Below, piece by piece: positions 52,689 through 63,603 of a stretch of 64,000 nt of DNA (position 1 is its first letter; the number at the start of each line of letters is the position of its first letter). Both the position numbers and the translations under genes were made by a program. This DNA comes from Arthrobacter sp. P2b (GTDB lineage: Bacteria > Actinomycetota > Actinomycetes > Actinomycetales > Micrococcaceae). The stretch is taken from NCBI RefSeq assembly GCF_900168295.1, contig NZ_FVZL01000001.1, positions 768,134 through 832,133 on the forward strand, read 5' to 3'. The notes beneath the pieces are model-generated. The model was not told the DNA's origin, searched no databases, and saw only the letters and a list, made by a program, of their open reading frames with translations.

Positions 52689-53564
52689 TCAGCGGGCCGC
52701 CAACACGGCCGAATAGAGCTCCCTTTTGCTCACCCGGACGTCGTCCGCAACAGCAGCCACCGCTTCCTTGAGCCGGATGCCCTGGGCCACCAGTTCGTTG
52801 ACCGCGGCCACGTGGTCCTCGGGCGTGCCGGCAGCCTGTTCGGGCGCCCCGCCAAGCACAACGGCGATCTCGCCCCGGACCTCCGTATCCTCAGCCCACT
52901 GCAAAAGCTCGCCGAGGGACCCGCGGATGACTTCTTCGTAGGTCTTTGTCAGTTCCCGGCACACGGCGATGGGCCGCTCAGGCCCGAACCGTTCCCGCAG
53001 TGCCCGCAGCATGGCTTCGAGGCGGTGCGGCGCCTCGAAGAACACCATGGTCCGGCGTTCCCCGGCGAGGTCTGCCAGCCGGGAGGCGCGTTCCCCGGAT
53101 TTCCGTGGGAGGAACCCTTCGAAGCAGAACCGGTCGGTGGGCAGGCCGGACAATGCCAGGGCAGTCAGCACAGCCGAAGGGCCCGGCACGGCGGTAACGG
53201 TCAACCCCGCCGCAACGGCACCTTCCACCAGCCGGAAGCCCGGATCGGACACGGAGGGCATGCCGGCGTCCGTGACCATCACAAGGGTGCTGCCGGTCCG
53301 CACCTGGTCCAAAAGCTCCGCCGTCTTCGTCGCCTCGTTGTGCTCGTGGTAACTGATGACCCGGCCGGCCACTGTGACCCCCAGGCTCTGGACCAGCCGG
53401 TGCAGGCGGCGGGTGTCCTCTGCCGCAACGATGTCCGCCGTTCCCAGCAGCTCCACGAGCCGGGCGGAAGCGTCACCCGTGTTTCCGATCGGAGTGGCGG
53501 CCAGGACAATGCGTCCTGGCGCTGCCGGGCCGGATTCTGGAGGGGTGCTGGGGTTAGGGTCCAC
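52689..53564 (-). CDS. rsmI: 16S rRNA (cytidine1402-2'-O)-methyltransferase
   Basis: A 291-residue tetrapyrrole-methylase-fold enzyme that modifies C1402 of 16S rRNA. Motifs: LAATPIGNTGDASARLVE, AAEDTRRLHRLV, TDAGMPSVSDPGFRLV, VPGPSAVLTALALSGLP and the C-terminal KELTKTYEE-type helix (CRELTKTYEEVIRG). It is divergent from the protein mannosyltransferase gene, the usual actinobacterial pair. Confidence 0.95.
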   Translation of the reverse strand: MDPNPSTPPESGPAAPGRIVLAATPIGNTGDASARLVELLGTADIVAAEDTRRLHRLVQSLGVTVAGRVISYHEHNEATKTAELLDQVRTGSTLVMVTDAGMPSVSDPGFRLVEGAVAAGLTVTAVPGPSAVLTALALSGLPTDRFCFEGFLPRKSGERASRLADLAGERRTMVFFEAPHRLEAMLRALRERFGPERPIAVCRELTKTYEEVIRGSLGELLQWAEDTEVRGEIAVVLGGAPEQAAGTPEDHVAAVNELVAQGIRLKEAVAAVADDVRVSKRELYSAVLAAR

Positions 53565-53609
53565 GCCACCAGCCTACTGCTGAGGGGGACTGCGGCCGCA
53601 AAAGGTAGC

Positions 53610-55352
53610 ATGGGGCTCGTGACGCAGACCTCGACGCGGCCGCCCGGAGCCGGACACGCCGCTCCCGCCGCATCCGGTACGGCAGCTACGGAGGCTGCGG
53701 CGGAAGGCCGGGGCGCAGGATCAGGCGGCCGCGGATCCCGTACCTGGATCAGGCCCCCGGAAGAGGCGTTCACCCGTGAAGCGCTGCAGGAGCGGCTCCT
53801 GGGAGGGGTCCGGTCCTGGCGGGACTATCCGCCGTCGCTGCGCCTCTGGTTCCTGCTCGTCCCGGTCCTGACGGCAGTGGCCGGAGGCATCCTCCGGTTT
53901 GTCCGGCTGGAGACTCCGCAAAAGCTGGTCTTCGATGAGACGTACTACGTCAAGGACGCATACTCCTTCCTCATCAGCGGCTACGAACGCAACTGGCCGG
54001 ACAAGGCGAACGATTCCTTCAATGCAGGTGACCCCACGGTCCTGCTCAGCTCCCCCGAGTACGTGGTCCATCCGCCGGTGGGCAAATGGATGATCGCCGC
54101 CGGGATGTGGATTTTCGGTGCGGACAACGCCTTCGGCTGGCGCTTCGCGGCAGCCCTGACCGGAACCCTCTCCATCCTCCTCGTGTCCCTGATCGCCCTG
54201 AAGCTGTTCCGGTCGCTGCCGCTGGCCGGTGCCGCGGGCCTGCTCCTGGCCGTGGACGGTCACCACCTGGTGATGTCACGCACCTCCCTGCTGGACATCT
54301 TCCTGATGTTCTGGATCCTCGCCGCCTTCGGTGCACTGCTGGTGGACCGCGATGACGGCCGGCGCCGGCTCGCTGCCCGGCTGGCACAGGCCGCGATCCG
54401 GAACGGCGGACTGCCGCCGGCTGCCCTGCTGCTGTCCGGGCCCTGGCTGGGTGTCCGCTGGTGGAGGGTGGCCGCGGGCCTCTGCCTGGGCCTGGCCATT
54501 GGCACCAAATGGTCCGGACTGTTTTTCCTCGCCGGGTTTGGCCTCCTGACGGTCTTTTGGGACCTCAGCGCCCGGCGGGTGGCGGGAATCCGCGGCTGGA
54601 TCAGCGGCGGCGTCATCAAAGACGGAATCCCCGCTTTCCTCAGCATGGTCCCCGTTGCCGGCCTGGTGTACGCGGCGGCGTGGACAGGCTGGTTCCGCTC
54701 GGAAGACGCCTACTTCCGCAACTGGGCTGCGGGCAATCCCTCCCCTGAATGGGCCTGGCTGCCGGACTCCATCAGGTCCCTGGCCCACTACCACCGCGAA
54801 GCGTACACCTTCCACCAGGGCCTGGGATCCGACCACCCGTACGAGGCAAGCGCCTGGAGCTGGCTGGTCCTTGGCCGGCCGACGTCGTTCTTCTACGAAT
54901 CCCCTGAGCAAGGCACGCCGGGGTGCGACGTGGCCAAGTGCACCTCGGCCATCCTGTCCGTGGGCAACCCCCTGATCTGGTGGGGTGCCGCCATCTCGCT
55001 GGTGGTACTGCTGTTCTGGTGGGCCGGGCGGCGGGACTGGCGGGCCGGCGCGGTACTCCTGGGCGTGGGCGCCGGATACCTTCCGTGGTTCCTTTACCCG
55101 GAGCGGACCATGTTCTACTTCTACGCCGTGTCATTTGAGCCCTTCCTCATCCTGGCGCTGGTGTATTGCCTGGGCCTCGTCCTGGGCAGGGCCGCGGATC
55201 CGCCGTGGCGCCGGCGCTCCGGGCTGTACCTCGTGGTGCTGTTCGTGGCGGCCGCCGTCCTGCTCTCAGCCTTCTTCTACCCGATCTGGGCAGCAGAGAC
55301 CATCCCCTACGTGGACTGGAAAGTCAGGATGTGGATGCCGTCCTGGATCTAG
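53610..55352 (+). CDS. pmt: Dolichyl-phosphate-mannose-protein mannosyltransferase (Pmt)
   Basis: A 580-residue polytopic GT39 enzyme transferring mannose from polyprenyl phosphate to exported proteins. A disordered Ala/Gly-rich N-terminus of about 65 residues precedes the first helix (LRLWFLLVPVLTAVAGGIL). The acidic motif LVFDETYYVKDAYSF (residues about 106-120) is typical. About ten helices follow. I chose ATG 53610 (MGLVTQTS); GTG 53619 is an alternative. Divergent from rsmI. Confidence 0.9.
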   Translation: MGLVTQTSTRPPGAGHAAPAASGTAATEAAAEGRGAGSGGRGSRTWIRPPEEAFTREALQERLLGGVRSWRDYPPSLRLWFLLVPVLTAVAGGILRFVRLETPQKLVFDETYYVKDAYSFLISGYERNWPDKANDSFNAGDPTVLLSSPEYVVHPPVGKWMIAAGMWIFGADNAFGWRFAAALTGTLSILLVSLIALKLFRSLPLAGAAGLLLAVDGHHLVMSRTSLLDIFLMFWILAAFGALLVDRDDGRRRLAARLAQAAIRNGGLPPAALLLSGPWLGVRWWRVAAGLCLGLAIGTKWSGLFFLAGFGLLTVFWDLSARRVAGIRGWISGGVIKDGIPAFLSMVPVAGLVYAAAWTGWFRSEDAYFRNWAAGNPSPEWAWLPDSIRSLAHYHREAYTFHQGLGSDHPYEASAWSWLVLGRPTSFFYESPEQGTPGCDVAKCTSAILSVGNPLIWWGAAISLVVLLFWWAGRRDWRAGAVLLGVGAGYLPWFLYPERTMFYFYAVSFEPFLILALVYCLGLVLGRAADPPWRRRSGLYLVVLFVAAAVLLSAFFYPIWAAETIPYVDWKVRMWMPSWI

Positions 55353-55419
55353 GGCAGGATTGCATCAGAGCCCCGATCGAAGCCGCTGCCGCGGCCTGGC
55401 AGCGGAACGGAGACCATCT

Positions 55420-57249
55420 GTGAGGGAAGCAAGCATCGAACTGCTGGTTGAGCTGGATGCTGACAGCAACGTCACGGACCTGCTGTTGGAACAGCACGCC
55501 GCCAACCCGGCCCATGCCCTCTACCGTCGCAAGGGCCCCAACGGCTGGGTGGATGTCCCCACCGGAAAATTCCTGCAGGACGTCAGTGCGCTGGCCAAGG
55601 GACTCATTGCAGGTGGACTGGAACCCGGTGACACCGTGGCCGTTATGTCCGCCACCTCCTATGAATGGACCTTGGTGGATTTCGCCATCTGGTTCGCCGG
55701 CGGGGTGACGGTCCCCATCTACGAGACGTCCTCCGCACGCCAGGTGGAGTGGATCATCCGCGACGCGGGGGTGCGGCGGGTGTTTGCGCAGGACCAGGCG
55801 ACGGTGGAGCTGGTGGCCGGTGTTGTTGCCGGCTCGCCCCCGCTCCGGGACCGCCTGGTGAACGTGGTCAGGATGGACGACGACGGCGCGGCACCCAACC
55901 TGGCCAGCCTCGCCGCCGCGGGGGCCGGAGTCAGCGACGCCGAGCTGGAGCGGCACCGGAGCCGGGCAGGGCTGGACGGCGTCGCGTCCCTCGTCTATAC
56001 CTCGGGCACCACAGGCAACCCCAAGGGCTGCGAGATCACGCACGGGAATTTTGCGCTGGTGGCCAGGAACATCGTCGCGTTCCTTCCGGAACTGCTGCTG
56101 AAGGACCAGGCGCGCACGCTGATGTTCCTGCCGCTGGCCCACGTCCTGGCGCGGGCCGTCCAGGTGGTCTGCCTCGCGGCGGGGGCCACCCTGGGGCACA
56201 CTCCGGGGGCGGCGCAGCTCCTGGATGACCTGGGGACGTTCCGGCCCACGTTTCTCCTGGTGGTCCCGCGGATCTTCGAAAAAGTCCGGGCCACCGCCGC
56301 CCACAAGGCAGCAGTGGCCGGGAAGGGCCGCCTGTTCAAGGCTGCCTCGGCTGCGGCCATCGCCTACTCGCGGGACCTGGACAGCCAAAGCCGCGGCGAC
56401 GGCCCCGGCCCCGGCCTGCTGCTGAAAGTCCGGCACGGGGTGTTTGACCGGTTGCTGTATCCCCGGCTCCGCCAGGCACTGGGCGGCCAGGTAGGGTACA
56501 CCGTCTCCGGCGCGAGCCCGCTGGCGCTCGAGGACGCGCACTTCTTCCGCGGGGCAGGCATTCCCGTACTGGAGGGGTATGGCCTGACCGAAACCACGGC
56601 TCCGTGCACGGTCAACACTCCATCGCGCACGCGGGTGGGGACGGTGGGCATCCCCATTCCCGGCACCACCATCCGGGTGGCCGAGGACGGGGAGATCCTG
56701 GTCAAGGGCATCGGCGTCTTCAAGGGTTATCACAACAACCCGGCAGCGAACGCCGAAGCCTTCGTGGACGGCTTCTTCCGCACCGGTGATCTCGGCATAC
56801 TTGACCGCGATGGCTACCTCACCGTTACCGGCCGGAAGAAGGACCTGCTGGTGACCGCAGGCGGCAAGAACGTGGCACCGGGACCACTCGAGGAAACCAT
56901 CCGTTCCCACCCGCTGGTGGGCCACGCGGTGGTGGTGGGCGACGGCAAACCGTTCGTGTCAGCCCTGGTGACCCTGGACCCGGAGGGCCTGGACAACTGG
57001 CGCTCCGAGCGCGGCCTGCCGCCGCTCCCCCGCCGCGAAGCCGTCGCGGATCCCGAGGTGGTCAAGGCGGTGCAGGAAGCGGTGGATCAGGCCAACCTGC
57101 TCGTGTCCAAGGCCGAATCCATCCGCTCCTTCTCGCTCCTCGATACAGAATTCACCGTGGAGTCCGGACACCTGACGCCGTCGCTCAAACTGAAGCGGGC
57201 CGCCGTCGTGCAGGACTTCCAGGCGGACGTCGCCAGGCTTTACGCTTGA
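55420..57249 (+). CDS. AMP-dependent synthetase / long-chain acyl-CoA ligase (FadD15-like)
   Basis: A 609-residue adenylate-forming enzyme. Motifs: YTSGTTGNPKGCEITH (near residue 192), FLPLAHVLARAVQ, GYGLTETTAP, FFRTGDLG and the lysine loop GRKKDLLVTAGGKNVAP. This is the long-chain fatty acid CoA-ligase (FAA1/FadD15) branch, making acyl-CoA from fatty acid, ATP and CoA. GTG 55420 follows GGAG. Its last 10 nt overlap the convergent TIGR01906 gene. Confidence 0.9.
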   Translation: MREASIELLVELDADSNVTDLLLEQHAANPAHALYRRKGPNGWVDVPTGKFLQDVSALAKGLIAGGLEPGDTVAVMSATSYEWTLVDFAIWFAGGVTVPIYETSSARQVEWIIRDAGVRRVFAQDQATVELVAGVVAGSPPLRDRLVNVVRMDDDGAAPNLASLAAAGAGVSDAELERHRSRAGLDGVASLVYTSGTTGNPKGCEITHGNFALVARNIVAFLPELLLKDQARTLMFLPLAHVLARAVQVVCLAAGATLGHTPGAAQLLDDLGTFRPTFLLVVPRIFEKVRATAAHKAAVAGKGRLFKAASAAAIAYSRDLDSQSRGDGPGPGLLLKVRHGVFDRLLYPRLRQALGGQVGYTVSGASPLALEDAHFFRGAGIPVLEGYGLTETTAPCTVNTPSRTRVGTVGIPIPGTTIRVAEDGEILVKGIGVFKGYHNNPAANAEAFVDGFFRTGDLGILDRDGYLTVTGRKKDLLVTAGGKNVAPGPLEETIRSHPLVGHAVVVGDGKPFVSALVTLDPEGLDNWRSERGLPPLPRREAVADPEVVKAVQEAVDQANLLVSKAESIRSFSLLDTEFTVESGHLTPSLKLKRAAVVQDFQADVARLYA

Positions 57250-58415
57250 CCCTCCGCCGCCGGCTCCTCGCGCAGCAGCCCGCGGCGGCGGCGTGTGGGC
57301 CAGGTGAGGACCAGCGTCACCAGCGCCGTCAGGAGCACCAGGCCTGCGATCACCAGGCCGGCGTCAATCCAGAACTGGCCGGGGAACAGTCGGATCAGGG
57401 TGTCGTCGAGGCTGAAGGTCCAGGACCCGTCGGCGAAGAAAATGCGGTGGAACTCGGTGAAGAACTGCTGCCAGCCCAGGACAGCCAACGTGCCGAGGCC
57501 GAGGATGAGGACCAGGGTGACGATGGAACCCGCGAACAGGCCCCTGCGGACACCGCCCCTGCTCCGCTTCCGCAGGTACAGGACGGCGATGAGGCCCAGG
57601 AGAAGCAGCAGCGCGCCGGCACCAAAGGTCGACAGGATCACCGCCTTGACGTCGGCCATGTGGCTGACTTCGCCGTCCTTGAACAGTTTGTCGCCGCTGC
57701 GGTGCACCAGGTCCCCCAGGTACCGCGGACCTGCCCAGTTTGTCAGGTAGTCCACCGCGTAGGAGCCGTAGGTCATGCGGTCGTCCGTGCTGAAGCCGTA
57801 GCCGTCGCCGGGGAAGCCGGGGCGGTTGTATTCCACCCACAGGAACAAGGGACTGGTCACTGCGCGCACGGCAAGGACCAGGAGGACCACCGGGAAGAAA
57901 ATGGCAAGGAGGACCTGTATCACCCGCGGGGCAACCGGCTTGGCGTTGGCGGCGCTCTCCCGCTCTGCGTTGCGGCGCGCCACCTCCTCCTCCGGCGGAC
58001 GTACGTGCAGCGCGGACGTGGGAAGGGGTTCCTTGAAGACGGGCGAACTGCCGTGGCCGGTCGACCCGTCGGAGTCCGACGGCGGGACCGTCTCCGATGC
58101 GGCGGCGGCCTCCGTTGGTGCTGCCCCGCCGGAGGGTTCGGCGGCAGCCTCCGCGGCTTTACGGCCAGCCCTGCTCTCCGCCTGGGGATTAGTGGTCGAG
58201 CCGGGTCCATGGGTGTCGGCCTGCGATGACACCCGGGAAGACCCCACGGACGGGCCTTCGGCGGTGGAAGTGCCTTCGGCTTCCGTCCCGGCGTCGCCCT
58301 TTCCAGCGGGCGTCAGCCAGGAAAAAGCGGGCTCCTCGGAGTCCCCGGACGTATCCAGGAAAGGGTCCGGCTGCGGCGCGGCGCTCTTGGCGCGGGCCGG
58401 TGTTTCGTCTTTCAC
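57240..58415 (-). CDS. TIGR01906-family integral membrane protein
   Basis: A 391-residue protein. The first roughly 155 residues are disordered (Ser/Ala/Glu/Pro-rich); four helices follow (VLLAIFFPVVLLVLAVRAV, GALLLLLGLIAVLYL, GSIVTLVLILGLGTLAVLG, GLVIAGLVLLTALVTLVL) with an outside segment containing YNRPGFPGDGYGFSTDDRM and YLTNWAG, typical of TIGR01906. The function is unknown. It overlaps the convergent acyl-CoA ligase by 10 nt. Confidence 0.85.
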   Translation of the reverse strand: MKDETPARAKSAAPQPDPFLDTSGDSEEPAFSWLTPAGKGDAGTEAEGTSTAEGPSVGSSRVSSQADTHGPGSTTNPQAESRAGRKAAEAAAEPSGGAAPTEAAAASETVPPSDSDGSTGHGSSPVFKEPLPTSALHVRPPEEEVARRNAERESAANAKPVAPRVIQVLLAIFFPVVLLVLAVRAVTSPLFLWVEYNRPGFPGDGYGFSTDDRMTYGSYAVDYLTNWAGPRYLGDLVHRSGDKLFKDGEVSHMADVKAVILSTFGAGALLLLLGLIAVLYLRKRSRGGVRRGLFAGSIVTLVLILGLGTLAVLGWQQFFTEFHRIFFADGSWTFSLDDTLIRLFPGQFWIDAGLVIAGLVLLTALVTLVLTWPTRRRRGLLREEPAAEGQA

Positions 58416-58544
58416 AGCAGCGTCACTTCCGTTGGGTTTTCCGTGCCGCGCGAGGGTCCGCCGGCGCGGCGCTCTATCTGTTGACGAGCCTACAGTCCGG
58501 GCCTTGGCGTGGGCGAGGAACCACCCCGGCGGTATTACAACGAT

Positions 58545-59537
58545 TCAGGCAGCGATTTCCGTGTAGCCGGCATCCCCGGGGCGAAGGTCACCACGTTCCC
58601 CTGAGAGGTAGGCGCGCCTGCCCCAGACCAGGACGTAAACCCAGTAAGAGGCCAGCACTCCGGCGCCGATGCTGATCTTCGCCCACACCGGCAACGGGCT
58701 GGGCGTGATGAACCCCTCCACCAGTCCGGACACGAAAAGCACCAGCACCAGGCCGAGTGCCACCGTTATCAGCGACCTGCCCTCCTCCGCCACCGCCCGG
58801 CTCCTGGTCCGCGGGCCCGGCGACACCATGGCCCAAAAAACCCGCAGCCCTGCCGCGCAGGCCACAAACACTGCGGTGAGTTCCATCAGGCCGTGCGGCA
58901 GGATGTAGCTGAAGAACACGTCGGACTTGCCCGCGGCAGCGAAGACCCCGGCTGCAATGCCCACCCCTTGGGCATTGCTGAACAGGATCATCGGGACCCA
59001 GACCCCCGTAATGCCGAGGGCTACGGCCTGCGCGCTGATCCAGGCGTTGTTCGTCCATACCGCGCCCGCGAAGGACGCCGCCGGGTTCTCCGAGTAATAG
59101 TCGATGAAGTCTTCCTCGACATACTGTTGGGCGGCGGCCTCGGAGGCTACTGCCCGCAGCGCCTCGGGCGACGTGCCGATCCAGAGGGCATAGGCGGCAC
59201 CGATGAGGATGAACGCGGCCCCGCAGGCCAATGTCAGCCAGGTAAGCCGGTAGAACGCGGCCGGAAGTGCCACCACGAAGAACCGTGCGAGGTCCGCCAT
59301 CGGGTTGGACCGTGCGCCGGTGAAGCGGGTCCTGGCCTGGGCCAGCGTGGCCGACAGTGAGGCGGAAAGGCCGCTTTCGGGGGCGACGGAGCGGATCAGG
59401 GACAGATGCGAGGACGTCGACTGGTACAGCGCCAGCAGTTCATCGGCCTCACGTCCGCTGAGCCTGCCCTTTGTGGCAAGGTGGTGCAGCCGTGACCATT
59501 TGTCCGCGTTCACGGCGGAGAAGGCGTCCATATCCAC
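58545..59537 (-). CDS. SpoIIM/DUF95 membrane protein
   Basis: A 330-residue protein with an N-terminal helical part (WSRLHHLATKGRLSGREADELLALYQ) and about six helices; the middle has SYILPHGLMELTAVFVACAAGL, the motif typical of stage II sporulation protein M/DUF95. These proteins occur in non-sporulating actinobacteria next to RDD and DUF58/MoxR genes; their role is unknown. It is divergent from the RDD gene, with about 70 nt between the starts. Confidence 0.88.
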   Translation of the reverse strand: MDMDAFSAVNADKWSRLHHLATKGRLSGREADELLALYQSTSSHLSLIRSVAPESGLSASLSATLAQARTRFTGARSNPMADLARFFVVALPAAFYRLTWLTLACGAAFILIGAAYALWIGTSPEALRAVASEAAAQQYVEEDFIDYYSENPAASFAGAVWTNNAWISAQAVALGITGVWVPMILFSNAQGVGIAAGVFAAAGKSDVFFSYILPHGLMELTAVFVACAAGLRVFWAMVSPGPRTRSRAVAEEGRSLITVALGLVLVLFVSGLVEGFITPSPLPVWAKISIGAGVLASYWVYVLVWGRRAYLSGERGDLRPGDAGYTEIAA

Positions 59538-59607
59538 GGGCCCAGCCTAGTGCCACCACTAGACTTTGACCGTCTGCACCACGAGCCGCGAGGAATGGGT
59601 ACGCACT

Positions 59608-60408
59608 GTGAGTTCGATAGTCACCGGCGAGGCAGTAGTCCTGGAACTGCGGCCCGCATCCTTCGCGGCCCGTGCGCTGGGCCTGGTCCTTGATGTCCTC
59701 TTCAACGTCGTGCTGCTGGTGGGAATCCTGATTGGCCTGGCCGCGGCCGGTGCGGACCTTGATGAGGCAGCCATGCGCGCCCTGGTCCTTTCCAGCGTGG
59801 TCTTTTGCCTGGTGATCGTTCCGGTGGCGGTGGAGACACTGAGCCGGGGCCTGTCACTGGGCAAGCTGGCGACCGGCCTGCGCGTGGTGCGGGACGACGG
59901 GGGCGCAATCCGCTTCCGCCATGCCGTGATCCGCGGGCTCACGGGGTTCCTCGAGATTTACCTGACCTTCGGCGGGCTGGCGCTGTGCGTAGCCCTGTTC
60001 AATGACAGGTCCCGCCGCCTCGGCGACCTGCTGGCCGGAACCTATGCCATCCGCCGCCGGGTTCCCGTGGAGCAGGCCGTGCCGGTCTTTGTACCGCCGA
60101 AGCTGCGTGCCTGGGCGGCCGCGGCGGATATCGGAAGGATCCCCGATGCGACGGCGCGCAGGGCCTCCCAGTTCATCCGCCAGGCGGCCAGGATGGCCCC
60201 GCTGTCACGTGCCGGCATGGCCGCGTCAATCGCCACGGAACTGTCAGCCCACGTGGCTCCCGCCCCGCCCGCCGGAACCAGCCCGGATGACTACCTTGCC
60301 GCCGTCGTCGCTGAACGCCGGAACCGGGAACTCACCAGGCTGACGCAGCAGCGGCGGCGCAACACCGAGGTGGGCGAGCGCCTCCAGCGGCTGCCTTTCA
60401 GCAGTTGA
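59608..60408 (+). CDS. RDD-family membrane protein
   Basis: A 266-residue protein with an RDD domain: LRPASFAARALGLVLDVLFN (start helix), SLGKLATGLRVVRDDGG and FNDRSRRLGDLLAGTYAIRRR, with three helices. The C-terminal roughly 100 residues are soluble and charged. The family transports or binds unknown solutes. GTG 59608 is the only start after the short open region. Divergent from the SpoIIM gene. Confidence 0.88.
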   Translation: MSSIVTGEAVVLELRPASFAARALGLVLDVLFNVVLLVGILIGLAAAGADLDEAAMRALVLSSVVFCLVIVPVAVETLSRGLSLGKLATGLRVVRDDGGAIRFRHAVIRGLTGFLEIYLTFGGLALCVALFNDRSRRLGDLLAGTYAIRRRVPVEQAVPVFVPPKLRAWAAAADIGRIPDATARRASQFIRQAARMAPLSRAGMAASIATELSAHVAPAPPAGTSPDDYLAAVVAERRNRELTRLTQQRRRNTEVGERLQRLPFSS

Positions 60409-60410
60409 CG

Positions 60411-61646
60411 TCAGTTGTCGTACTCGCTCCAGGGAATGTTCCAGTCGCCGAACCCATCGTCGTGCGCGGCGTAGTCGCCTTCCGTGTTCACGATCTGCAC
60501 CACGTCGCCGGTACCCATGTTCTCGAAGACCCAGGCGGCGCCGTCGGGGGCAAAACCGATGCAGCCGTGTGAGACGTTGGTGTTGCCGATGAAGGGGTAG
60601 GCGGACTCGAGGGCCTGGTGGATATAGGCTCCGCTCAGCGTCAGCCTGATGGTGTACTCGACGTCCACGTCGCCGTAGTAGGCCGGGTCGTCGGGCTTCA
60701 ACCCGATGCTGGAAGCCCGGAAGTGGTCGTAGCGCTTCTTCTCCATCAGCACGCCGTAACCGCGGGCGGACGGGAAGCGCTTGTCCCCCATGCTGACCGG
60801 CAGCGTCTTGACCGGCTGGTCGTTGATGCTGAGGGTGAAGGTGTGGGCAGCGGCGTCGGCGACAGCCACCTTCTTGTCCCCGATGGCCACGTTCACTTTC
60901 TTGTTGAAGTTGGCAATCTGCCCGTTGCCCAGGTCCACGCCGAAGAGCTGCATGTCCATGGCAATGGTGGAATTGGCGGCCCAGAAGCCCTCCGCCCGGT
61001 ACCGGACCATGGTGTCGCTGTGCCAGTGGAAGGCTCCCACCTGGCCTGCGCTGCTGGTGATCTTGATGGCCTTCTCGACGGCGTCGCGGTTCAGCACGGG
61101 TTCGCTGAAGATGATCTGCAGCGGCTGCCCCACCCCCACCTTCATCCCGTCAAGGGGGTAGATGGCCGCGTCAGCCTCATGCGAGCTTGAGACGGTGCTG
61201 AAGGACTGCGTTGTGCTCGTTTCGCGCCCCGCGCCGTCCTTGACCACCCAGGTGTAGCTGTAATCGGTATTGAATTCCAGCGGCCCGGACGCGGACCAGC
61301 CGGTGCCCTGCGGGTCGATGCGGCCTTCCACCGTTTCACCGGAGGTACTGGTGAGGGTCACGCGCTCGATGGTCCCGTTGCTGACCTTGAGTGAAACGGG
61401 GGCGGCAGGATTGACCTGTTTGGCACCGTTCGCGGGTGCCGCATCGAGTTTCACCGGGGCGATCACGGGCGAGGCGATGCCCGGAGACGACCGGACGGCG
61501 GAGCCGGCTTCGGATTCCAGGGCGCCGCCCGCGAGTCCCGGCGCGACGGCGGCGAAAACACCGCCGGCTGCTGCGAGGAGGCACACCACGGTGACGATGA
61601 GAATTTTCTTCAAGGTCCGCGGGCGGCGGGGTGCTTCGGGCTCCAT
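60411..61646 (-). CDS. L,D-transpeptidase with Ig-like domains
   Basis: A 411-residue exported protein. A signal anchor near residues 14-35 (KILIVTVVCLLAAAGGVFAA) precedes two bacterial Ig-like domains and a C-terminal YkuD catalytic domain: His343 (YIHQALES) and SHGC with Cys362. Such enzymes make 3-3 peptidoglycan crosslinks. It is convergent with the RDD gene (2-nt gap) and 63 nt downstream of ahcY. Confidence 0.92.
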   Translation of the reverse strand: MEPEAPRRPRTLKKILIVTVVCLLAAAGGVFAAVAPGLAGGALESEAGSAVRSSPGIASPVIAPVKLDAAPANGAKQVNPAAPVSLKVSNGTIERVTLTSTSGETVEGRIDPQGTGWSASGPLEFNTDYSYTWVVKDGAGRETSTTQSFSTVSSSHEADAAIYPLDGMKVGVGQPLQIIFSEPVLNRDAVEKAIKITSSAGQVGAFHWHSDTMVRYRAEGFWAANSTIAMDMQLFGVDLGNGQIANFNKKVNVAIGDKKVAVADAAAHTFTLSINDQPVKTLPVSMGDKRFPSARGYGVLMEKKRYDHFRASSIGLKPDDPAYYGDVDVEYTIRLTLSGAYIHQALESAYPFIGNTNVSHGCIGFAPDGAAWVFENMGTGDVVQIVNTEGDYAAHDDGFGDWNIPWSEYDN

Positions 61647-61709
61647 ATTCCGATCCTAAATGCTGGAAGTAACAACCCGGGTGCGCTCGGCACCCGGGCA
61701 CTTTACTTC

Positions 61710-63188
<1,479 letters not shown>

Positions 63189-63287
63189 GGGTGGTCCTTT
63201 GCTGTGTCCGGTACTGCTTCGTCCGTGAAGGACGGCGTATTCATCGGCGCTCGGGGCGCCAGGGTCTGGTCTGCGGGTAAGCGGGGG

Positions 63288-63524
63288 CTAAATGGCCCGG
63301 GCAGTCCCGGGGGCAGAGTCGTGCTGGTCGGAGCCCGCCGATGTTGCTGCGGCCAGCAGTTCCGGGGGCAGGAGAAGGGGGATGCCGTCCTCTATCGCGT
63401 AGCGGGGCTTCACGCCTGTTTCCCCGGCAGTGGTAGCTACCAGTTCCTCGCCGTCCTGGACCAGGGGTGAACCCGTCACGGGACAACGCAGGACGGACAG
63501 CAGTTCGGGACTGATCTTTGGCAT
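63288..63524 (-). CDS. Trm112/UPF0434-like small protein
   Basis: A 78-residue protein: MPKISPELLSVLRCPVTGSPLV, then ETGVKPRYAIEDGIPLLLPPE. This is the Trm112 fold, but only one cysteine (CPVTG) of the usual zinc set is present. Bacterial members are small and may activate methyltransferases. ATG 63524 has AGGGAG 10 nt upstream; an ATG 9 nt further up is too close to it. It lies between DUF3499 and ahcY on the minus strand. Confidence 0.85.
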   Translation of the reverse strand: MPKISPELLSVLRCPVTGSPLVQDGEELVATTAGETGVKPRYAIEDGIPLLLPPELLAAATSAGSDQHDSAPGTARAI

Positions 63525-63603
63525 TTGGTTCATGCTCCCTGGCGGGCGCGCTCGCGCCGGTAGCGGACTGGTGTGCAGGTTCCAGCGTACCGTTAGATCC
63601 GAT

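Noticed and set aside
52557..53609. A 350-codon upstream extension of the mannosyltransferase frame
   Set aside because: It lies fully opposite rsmI, shows shadow composition, and the family begins at about 53610.
63189..63287. SAH riboswitch before ahcY
   Set aside because: No match to the known consensus core in the 99 nt upstream; no clear stem set.
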